NCBI GenBank assembly: GCA_017958245.1
Contig: JAGDDC010000176.1
Coordinates: 1-5,481 of the forward strand
Source of the DNA: Lachnospiraceae bacterium
Lineage (GTDB): Bacteria > Bacillota_A > Clostridia > Lachnospirales > Lachnospiraceae
Direction of reading: 5' to 3'
Length of the DNA stretch: 5,481 bases
Shown: positions 1 through 4,792 of the stretch, piece after piece
How the letters are laid out: every line of letters begins with the position of its first letter
Numbering within the stretch: the stretch's first letter is position 1
Notes under the pieces: generated by a model
Databases searched by the model: none
What the model saw: the letters and a program-made list of their open reading frames with translations, nothing else
Told to the model about the DNA's origin: nothing
Position numbers and translations under genes: made by a program

Positions 1-1
1 A

Positions 2-307
2 GGCGATCCCTCCATCCCTTCATACAACGCAGCCAAGGGCGGCGTGAACATCCTCACCAAGTCTTCGGCTCTGGCACTTGTAAAGGATGGCATCCGTGTC
101 AACACTGTTAACCCCGGATACATCACAACAGGTATGGTAAATGAGGACACTATGGGCAAGGAAGGTATCCAGTACCTTATTTCCCTCCATCCCCTCGGAC
201 GTCTCGGAACCTCTGAAGAGATCGCTCACGGCGTTATCTTCCTCATCGAGAACGAGTTCGTTACGGGCTTCAACCTTCTCATCGACGGCGGTTACACCGC
301 ACAGTAA
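2..307 (+). CDS. Short-chain dehydrogenase/reductase (SDR family), C-terminal part
   Basis: The reading frame is open from the left edge (first whole codon at 2), so the N-terminus, including the TGxxxGIG nucleotide-binding motif, lies outside the window. The visible 101 residues are the C-terminal portion of a classical SDR, an NAD(P)(H)-dependent oxidoreductase acting in the cytoplasm. The catalytic YxxxK pair is present in SYNAAKGGV (Tyr codon at 23, Lys codon at 35). It is followed by the cofactor-loop motif NPGYITTGM, then HPLGRLGTSEEIA and the usual C-terminal IDGGYTAQ. Classical SDRs are about 250 residues, so roughly 60% is missing. The substrate cannot be told from this part: sugar or polyol dehydrogenases and 3-oxoacyl-ACP-reductase-like enzymes share these motifs. 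A terminator 27 bases after the stop ends this unit and separates it from rex. Family call is firm; substrate unknown. Confidence 0.93.
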   Translation, partial: GDPSIPSYNAAKGGVNILTKSSALALVKDGIRVNTVNPGYITTGMVNEDTMGKEGIQYLISLHPLGRLGTSEEIAHGVIFLIENEFVTGFNLLIDGGYTAQ

Positions 308-333
308 AGGTCACGAAAAGAAGTATCTTCAAG

Positions 334-366
334 CACCCCGGCCCCAAAAGACCGGGGTGTTTTTGT
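334..366 (+). terminator. Intrinsic terminator after the SDR gene
   Basis: An 8-bp GC-rich stem (CACCCCGG at 334-341 pairing with CCGGGGTG at 352-359) closes a 10-base loop and is followed at once by TTTTT and then GTT. It lies just downstream of the SDR stop codon and has the classic Rho-independent form, so the rex unit probably needs its own promoter. Confidence 0.9.
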
Positions 367-402
367 TAGTTTGCAAATGTTAAAAAAAGACTGTTAAAAA
401 AA
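364..402 (+). repeat. Phased TGTTA direct repeats upstream of the rex promoter
   Basis: TGTTAAAAAAA occurs exactly at 378-388 and again at 392-402, a 14-base step. A third, shorter copy (TGTTA) sits another 14 bases upstream at 364-368 and overlaps the terminator's T-run. The block ends where the -35 box begins, a position suited to an operator or an A-tract UP element. The repeats are direct, not inverted, so they do not make the usual palindromic Rex site. In AT-rich spacer DNA part of this could be chance. Confidence 0.45.
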
Positions 403-431
403 TAGACAACATATAGATACTATGTTATCAT
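403..431 (+). promoter_or_regulatory. Sigma-A-type promoter for the rex unit
   Basis: The -35 box TAGACA (403-408) and the -10 box TATCAT (426-431) each match 5 of 6 consensus bases and are separated by exactly 17 bases, with A-tracts just upstream. Transcription would begin near 438. That places the ATG at 422 outside the transcript and supports the Rex start at 482. Confidence 0.65.
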
Positions 432-467
432 TATTTGGAAGCAGTATGACGATCGATGCTTCAGATT

Positions 468-472
468 GGAGA
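468..472 (+). promoter_or_regulatory. Ribosome binding site for rex
   Basis: GGAGA lies 9 bases before the ATG at 482. The alternative start at 446 has only a GGAAG 4 bases away, and the one at 422 has no Shine-Dalgarno sequence, so this site decides the start. Confidence 0.7.
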
Positions 473-481
473 AAACCAGTT

Positions 482-1144
482 ATGACTGACAAGTTTAATA
501 CGGTTCCGGTCCCGAAACCCACTATCCAGAGGCTTCCGGGATATCTGACCTACCTGAAGGAAAAACAGGCGGAAGGAGTAAAAAACATTTCCGCGACTAT
601 CATAGCGCAGGATCTCAACCTCTATCACGTACAGGTTAGAAAAGACCTTGCTCTCGTTAGCAACGGCGGCAAGCCGAAGCTCGGTTACAAGGTCGACGAT
701 CTCATCGAAGATCTGGCTTCGTTCCTCGGCTACGGCGAGGACAAGCAGGCAGTCATAGTCGGAGTGGGCAAGCTGGGCAGGACTCTGCTCTCGTACGGAG
801 GCTTTGCCGACTACGGACTCAATATCTGCATGGGTTTCGATATGGATGACAGGATCTACGGCCTCTCGATCAACGACAGGAAGATCATGCCGCTCGAGAA
901 GCTCGGCGAGATGATCAAGAAGAACAACATCCAGATCGGCATCATCACGGTTCCCGCGCCTCAGGCGCAGGCTGTATGCGATCTGCTGATCGAGAGCGGC
1001 ATCAAGGCGATCTGGAATTTTGCGCCTGTGCATCTGAAGACTCCCGAGAACATCATCGTCCAGAACGAGAACATGGCGGCGTCGCTTGCGGTTCTCTCGA
1101 ACGAACTCCGCGTCAAGGAAGGATTGTCGTCTCTTGGCAAATGA
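482..1144 (+). CDS. rex: Redox-sensing transcriptional repressor, Rex family
   Basis: Predicted 220-residue cytoplasmic DNA-binding protein, close to the usual Rex length of about 210-215. Rex dimers bind operators when NAD+ is high and release them when NADH rises, derepressing fermentation and respiration genes. Residues about 12-84 form the winged helix: PKPTIQRLPGYLTYL, then VQVRKDL in the recognition helix and the GKPKLGY wing. Residues about 88-200 are a Rossmann domain with GVGKLG at 94-99, FDMDD at 119-123, the TVPAP segment at 156-160 and NFAPV at 179-183. The C-terminal helix probably swaps between subunits. The frame is open back to ATG 422, but the promoter and ribosome site favour 482. 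Two features differ from well-studied Rex: the segment after KDL reads ALVSNGGKPKLGY instead of SYFGxxGKxGxGY, and Asn197 sits where an Asp is usual. It may be a divergent paralogue with another operator. It is the first gene of a likely three-gene unit. Confidence 0.9.
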   Translation: MTDKFNTVPVPKPTIQRLPGYLTYLKEKQAEGVKNISATIIAQDLNLYHVQVRKDLALVSNGGKPKLGYKVDDLIEDLASFLGYGEDKQAVIVGVGKLGRTLLSYGGFADYGLNICMGFDMDDRIYGLSINDRKIMPLEKLGEMIKKNNIQIGIITVPAPQAQAVCDLLIESGIKAIWNFAPVHLKTPENIIVQNENMAASLAVLSNELRVKEGLSSLGK

Positions 1145-1208
1145 TCCGCGGCCCGGTCAGAGCCGCCCGGTACGGGCAGGCAGCTTGGGTGATCTGCAGG
1201 ATGATTCC

Positions 1209-1213
1209 GGAGG
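1209..1213 (+). promoter_or_regulatory. Ribosome binding site deciding the ATPase TTG start
   Basis: A perfect GGAGG lies 9 bases before the TTG at 1223 but only 3 bases before the upstream TTG at 1217. No ATG or GTG occurs in frame nearby, and the ATG at 1227 is in another frame. TTG 1223 is therefore the best start. Confidence 0.75.
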
Positions 1214-1222
1214 TTTTTGGTT

Positions 1223-3586
1223 TTGAATGATTATATAGTAAACGGCCTTAGTGCGGCGGAGGCTGAGAGCCTTGCCGCGCAGGGACTCGCAAATGGCGGG
1301 CACAACGTGAAGACCAAGTCGGTCGGGCGTATCATCAGGGACAACACCTGCACTCTGTTCAACCTGATAAATGTAGTGCTCGCTGTTTTTGTTGCCATAA
1401 CAGGCTCATACAAGAACATGCTCTTCATGGGCGTGATCATTTGCAACGTTGCGATCGGGATATTCCAGGAGCTGCGCGCGAAAAAGACCATCGACAGGCT
1501 CTCGCTCCTGTCCGCGCCTCATGCGAAGGTGATAAGGGACGGAGAGAAGAGAGAGATCGCGATGTCGGATATAGTGCTGGGCGACCTGTGCGTGCTCGAG
1601 AGAGGAGACCAGATCTGCGCGGACGCTGTGGTGATCTCGGGAGAGTGTGAGGTCGACGAGAGCCTCCTCACGGGAGAGAGCGACCCCGTATACAAAAAGG
1701 AAGGCGACGAGCTCTTAAGCGGAAGCTTCTTAGTCGGCGGCAGCGTGAAAGCGAAGACCGAGCATGTTGGCGAGGACAACTACGCCTACAAGATAGTGAG
1801 TGCGGCAAAGCACATCCCGAAGCCAAACTCTGAGATGATGCGCGCCATAAACAAGATCATAAAGATCGTCTCGATCTGTATCATACCGATAGCTGCGATA
1901 CTGTTCTACAAACAATGCTTCATCATAGGTGACGACATAAACATGTCTATCATAAGCACCGTCGCGGCGATCATAGCGATGATCCCCGAGGGTCTCGTGC
2001 TGCTCACAAGCGCAGTGCTCGCGGTGAGCGTGGTGAGGCTTTCAAAGGAGAGGACCCTCGTTCAGGAGCTCTACTGCATAGAGACGCTCGCAAGAGTCAA
2101 CGTGCTCTGTCTCGACAAGACAGGCACCATAACCGAGGGCAGCATGAAGGTGCGCGAGCTTGTGAGCCTTGAGAAAGGCGGCACAGAAGAGGGCTCAGGG
2201 TCAGGAGCTTCAGAGCACGTCGGAAATGCGGATGCGGCAGATACCCTCAGTGAAGCAGGGAAGATCCTTGCCGAGCTTACGTGTGCGACGGGAGATACAA
2301 ACCCCACCGCCATGGCGATAAAAGAAGCCTTCGGCGAGGGAGGCGAGTGGAAGGCTGTTTCCGCGACACCTTTTTCATCTGAAAAGAAGATGAGCGGAGC
2401 GGACTTTGGCGAGAAGGGCGCCTATGTGCTAGGCGCTGCAGAGTTTGTGCTGAAGGCGGGACTTGCAGAAAGCGTGTCGGAGCGCGTGGCAGCCTACGCA
2501 AATGAGGGCTTGAGAGTGCTCGTACTCGCACGGAATGAAGGGGAGAGTGTTGTCCCGGTGTGCCTCGTGCTCATAGAGGATGTTATAAGGCCCGATGCTA
2601 AGGACACTTTGGAGTTCTTCAAGGCGCAGGGCGTGAACCTCAAGGTGATTTCCGGAGACTCGAGGGTGACGGTTGCATCCGTCGCGAAAAGAGCGGGGAT
2701 CGAGGGACTTTCCTCCGTCGACATGACTGAGCTTAAAACAGATGATGAGGTCCGCAAAGCAGCGGGAATCTACGATATATTCGGCAGGGTGACGCCCGCT
2801 CAGAAGCTCACTCTGGTCAAGGCTCTCAAGGAGAAGGGCAACATAGTTGCCATGACGGGTGACGGCGTAAATGACGTGCTCGCGCTCCGCGAGGCGGACT
2901 GCAGCGTTGCAATGCAGTCGGGGAGCGATGCCGCGAGGAACGTCTCAAAGCTGGTCCTCTTAGACAGCAACTTCTCCGCGCTCCCGAAGGTGGTCGCGGA
3001 GGGCAGAAGATCGATCAACAACCTGGAGAGATCCGCAGCGCTCTTCCTCGAGAAGACGACCTACGCCTTCCTTTTGGCACTGATCTTTGTCTTTATAAAC
3101 GAACCCTATCCTTTCAAGCCGATCCAGCTCACTTTAGTCAGTGCGCTGACCATCGGTGTTCCGTCGTTCCTTCTGGCCCTTGAGCCAAACTACGACCTGG
3201 TGAAGGGAAGGTTTTTTGCGAACGTGATGCGGCGGGCGCTGCCCGGAGGAGTGCTGATAGTCATGAGCGTCATGGCCTCGATCTTCTTAGGCCACGCCTT
3301 CGACCTCGATCCCGCGCAGATATCGACGCTCTCAGTCATGGTGTCTGCGGCGGTCGCTTTCATAGTGCTCTTTAGGATATGCATACCCTGGAACAGGTTC
3401 AGGGCACTCATGTATGTGGTCCTCGTCGCAGGTTTTGTCACGGCGCTCCTGTGTTTTAGGGATTTTTTCTTCTTCACGGAAGTAAACCTGACTATGCTCC
3501 TTGCGGCACTCGCAAACACGGCAGTCTGCGCTTTGCTCATCATACCTTTTAGCAGGCTCGCAGACCGCTTGTTCAAGCAGGACTGA
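1223..3586 (+). CDS. Cation-translocating P-type ATPase (CtpE-like branch)
   Basis: A 787-residue inner-membrane pump that uses ATP to move a cation through a phospho-aspartate intermediate. All core motifs are visible: actuator TGES (150-153), PEGL in membrane helix 4 (255-258), phosphorylation DKTGT with the acceptor Asp298, and hinge GDGVND (546-551). The N-domain shows FSSEKKMSG followed by LGAAEF in place of the common KGAPE. About ten membrane helices can be placed: roughly 42-60, 65-84, 212-228, 238-272, 612-630, 636-656, 673-692, 700-720, 728-745 and 756-776. There is no N-terminal CxxC heavy-metal domain and no CPC in helix 4, so it is not a Cu/Cd/Zn-type pump. The helix 4 sequence IPEGLVLLTS and helix 6 LTLVSALTIGVPSFLLALEPN resemble the branch containing mycobacterial CtpE, a reported calcium transporter. 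Substrate here is an inference: Ca2+ or another cation. A Gly/Ser/Glu-rich stretch at about 318-338 looks like a flexible insert. It lies 78 bases after rex with no terminator between. Confidence 0.93.
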   Translation: MNDYIVNGLSAAEAESLAAQGLANGGHNVKTKSVGRIIRDNTCTLFNLINVVLAVFVAITGSYKNMLFMGVIICNVAIGIFQELRAKKTIDRLSLLSAPHAKVIRDGEKREIAMSDIVLGDLCVLERGDQICADAVVISGECEVDESLLTGESDPVYKKEGDELLSGSFLVGGSVKAKTEHVGEDNYAYKIVSAAKHIPKPNSEMMRAINKIIKIVSICIIPIAAILFYKQCFIIGDDINMSIISTVAAIIAMIPEGLVLLTSAVLAVSVVRLSKERTLVQELYCIETLARVNVLCLDKTGTITEGSMKVRELVSLEKGGTEEGSGSGASEHVGNADAADTLSEAGKILAELTCATGDTNPTAMAIKEAFGEGGEWKAVSATPFSSEKKMSGADFGEKGAYVLGAAEFVLKAGLAESVSERVAAYANEGLRVLVLARNEGESVVPVCLVLIEDVIRPDAKDTLEFFKAQGVNLKVISGDSRVTVASVAKRAGIEGLSSVDMTELKTDDEVRKAAGIYDIFGRVTPAQKLTLVKALKEKGNIVAMTGDGVNDVLALREADCSVAMQSGSDAARNVSKLVLLDSNFSALPKVVAEGRRSINNLERSAALFLEKTTYAFLLALIFVFINEPYPFKPIQLTLVSALTIGVPSFLLALEPNYDLVKGRFFANVMRRALPGGVLIVMSVMASIFLGHAFDLDPAQISTLSVMVSAAVAFIVLFRICIPWNRFRALMYVVLVAGFVTALLCFRDFFFFTEVNLTMLLAALANTAVCALLIIPFSRLADRLFKQD

Positions 3587-3647
3587 GGCGTATGGATCCG
3601 GACGCCGCGCAGAAAGCGCATTTGCACGGACAAATGATGTTGCATAT

Positions 3648-3651
3648 AGGA
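3648..3651 (+). promoter_or_regulatory. Ribosome binding site for the amidase
   Basis: AGGA lies 7 bases before the ATG at 3659, which fixes this start. No promoter is evident in the 72-base gap after the ATPase stop, which fits co-transcription. Confidence 0.6.
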
Positions 3652-3658
3652 TGAAACC

Positions 3659-4576
3659 ATGAGAAACGACAGTTTTTATACAAACAGCGACGAGACCGCG
3701 GGACTCTCGCCGGCGGAGCGCAGGATCAGGGCCCGTCAGCTTGAAAACCGCAGGAGACGGCGCCGCAAAAAGAAGATCAAGAAATACGTGAGGTTCTTTA
3801 CCGCCTGGCTTGTGGTGATCACGCTCGCAGTGCTCCTGATAGTGGGTATCGTGAAGCTCTTCGGCGCGATCTTCTCCCGAGGGAACGATGCGCAAGAGCC
3901 CGCACCCGAGACTGAGGAGAGCCGTGATCTTGTCCCCGAGAAAAAGGCAAATGAAGGCTCTCCCGAGATCATGTCCTACGGGAAGAGCGTCGACCCCAAG
4001 GTCTACGAATATGCCATACCCGGAGAGAAGGGCCTGATAGTCGTGGACGCCGGGCACGGCGGGTACGACGGAGGCGCCGACAACAACGGAGTCTTTGAGA
4101 AGGACATCAACTACGACATAGCATGCTGGGTGAGGGAAGAGCTTGAACTGCGCGGTTACAAAGTGGTCATGACCCGCACCGACGACAGCTTCATAGGGCT
4201 CGCCAAGCGCGCCCAGATCGCAAATGACGAGAAGGACGCACTCTGTTTCGTGAGCGTCCACCAGAACTCGATCGAAGGCTATGACTACATAAGAGGCGTG
4301 GAGGCCTGGACCCACAACCGGGAGGGCTGCACGGAGCTTGCTGAGGCACTTGCCGCAGGCGTTGCGGAGATGACGGATGCGGAGAACAGGGGAGTCTCAT
4401 ACAGGAACGCCCTCGTCGTGTGCCGCGACACGAAGATGCCCGCGGCCATCATAGAGTGCGGGTACCTATCAAACCCCGAGGAGCTTGAGCTCTTGCAGCA
4501 GACGGATTACCAGGTGAACGTGGCCCGCGGCATAGCAAACGGCGTGGACGCCTTCCTCGCGGGTCAAGGGAAATAA
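3659..4576 (+). CDS. Membrane-anchored N-acetylmuramoyl-L-alanine amidase (Amidase_3)
   Basis: A 305-residue zinc hydrolase expected to cut the bond between N-acetylmuramic acid and the L-Ala of the peptidoglycan stem. The N-terminus is cytoplasmic and strongly basic (RRRRRRKKKIKK at 31-42), followed by one membrane helix at about 44-68. This arrangement predicts a signal anchor with the rest outside the cell. An acidic, Pro/Glu-rich linker (about 76-122) leads to the catalytic domain (about 124-303). Zinc ligands are His133 in DAGHGG, Glu147 in GVFEKDIN and His201 in SVHQNS; the catalytic Glu266 lies in AIIECGYLSN. All are intact, so it should be active. The fold matches CwlD/CwlV/AmiC-type enzymes, but there are no SH3, LysM or SPOR cell-wall-binding domains. 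The specific role (division, sporulation or wall turnover) cannot be read from sequence. It is the last gene of the probable rex-ATPase-amidase unit; no clear terminator follows. Confidence 0.93.
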   Translation: MRNDSFYTNSDETAGLSPAERRIRARQLENRRRRRRKKKIKKYVRFFTAWLVVITLAVLLIVGIVKLFGAIFSRGNDAQEPAPETEESRDLVPEKKANEGSPEIMSYGKSVDPKVYEYAIPGEKGLIVVDAGHGGYDGGADNNGVFEKDINYDIACWVREELELRGYKVVMTRTDDSFIGLAKRAQIANDEKDALCFVSVHQNSIEGYDYIRGVEAWTHNREGCTELAEALAAGVAEMTDAENRGVSYRNALVVCRDTKMPAAIIECGYLSNPEELELLQQTDYQVNVARGIANGVDAFLAGQGK

Positions 4577-4610
4577 ACCTTCGGACTGCTTTTCCCAATA
4601 GTGAACATTT

Positions 4611-4626
4611 TAGGAAAATAGGAAAA
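4611..4626 (+). repeat. Tandem 8-bp repeat upstream of the G3E promoter
   Basis: TAGGAAAA is repeated head to tail at 4611-4618 and 4619-4626, ending 6 bases before the -35 box. It could be an UP element or an activator site, or simple A-rich sequence. No function is shown. Confidence 0.3.
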
Positions 4627-4632
4627 AACCAC

Positions 4633-4661
4633 TTGTTTATGCACCGCAAATGCTCTATAAT
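4633..4661 (+). promoter_or_regulatory. Sigma-A-type promoter for the G3E GTPase unit
   Basis: A perfect TATAAT -10 box (4656-4661) follows a weaker -35 box TTGTTT (4633-4638) at the ideal 17-base spacing. Transcription would start near 4668 and give a leader of about 125 bases before the start codon at 4793. A weak -35 beside a perfect -10 may mean dependence on an activator or the A-rich upstream repeat. Confidence 0.7.
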
Positions 4662-4710
4662 ACACACATTCAAGGAACAGACAGATCATTTGACGGTTGG
4701 CAATCAGTGA

Positions 4711-4776
4711 GAAGCGCCACGGTTGCAGCGAGTAGGACTCTGTGGTCCTACTCGATTTTCATGTGTTTCGCGCTTC
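4711..4776 (+). promoter_or_regulatory. Structured 5' leader of the G3E GTPase gene (candidate cis-regulatory RNA)
   Basis: GAAGCGC (4711-4717) can pair perfectly with GCGCTTC (4770-4776) to form an outer helix. It encloses a perfect 10-bp hairpin (4729-4754) plus single-stranded flanks of 11 and 15 bases. The second strand of the outer helix ends 5 bases before the GGGGG ribosome site. Nested helices in a leader of about 125 bases between a promoter and a metal-related gene suggest a regulatory RNA. I could not match it to a known riboswitch class by eye. Confidence 0.45.
4729..4759 (+). terminator. Hairpin with short T-run: possible attenuator
   Basis: CGAGTAGGAC (4729-4738) and GTCCTACTCG (4745-4754) form a perfect 10-bp stem with the 6-base loop TCTGTG, followed by ATTTTC. 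The stem is strong but the T-run is only four bases, so this is a weak terminator at best. It lies about 60 bases after the predicted transcription start, so termination here would yield an RNA of about 90 bases. It could also end read-through from the amidase unit, or be a structural arm of the leader. Confidence 0.5.
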
Positions 4777-4781
4777 AGATC

Positions 4782-4786
4782 GGGGG
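4782..4786 (+). promoter_or_regulatory. Ribosome binding site for the G3E GTPase
   Basis: GGGGG lies 6 bases before the ATG at 4793. It is an imperfect but usable Shine-Dalgarno sequence, placed 5 bases after the outer leader helix, so folding of the leader could affect ribosome access. Confidence 0.5.
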
Positions 4787-4792
4787 CTTTTT

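Noticed and set aside
364..481. Canonical palindromic Rex operator (TTGTGAA/TTGTTAA type) at the rex promoter
   Set aside because: No inverted pair of half-sites with the usual spacing was found; only direct TGTTA repeats are present.
461..1033. A 190-codon open frame on the - strand across rex
   Set aside because: It mirrors the rex coding frame, has no recognisable motif, and rex itself is well supported.
1148..1177. Small hairpins between rex and the ATPase (GCGGC/GCCGC and GCCCG/CGGGC)
   Set aside because: Stems are only 5 bp, mutually close, and not followed by a T-run, so they do not support a terminator. The GC-rich spacer makes them likely by chance.
3587..3636. Three short inverted repeats in the ATPase-amidase gap, the best being CATTTG (3619-3624) with CAAATG (3631-3636)
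   Set aside because: Stems of 4-6 bp with no T-run do not make a terminator. They could affect mRNA stability, but nothing in the sequence shows this.
3332..4315. A 327-codon open frame on the - strand
   Set aside because: It lies opposite the ATPase end and the amidase, both of which have intact family motifs. The translation shows no recognisable domain. Long antisense frames are expected in GC-rich coding DNA.
4577..4792. Zur box or cobalamin riboswitch controlling the GTPase
   Set aside because: No TCGTAAT-type palindrome and no B12-box or other cobalamin core is visible, and the leader is shorter than a typical cobalamin riboswitch.
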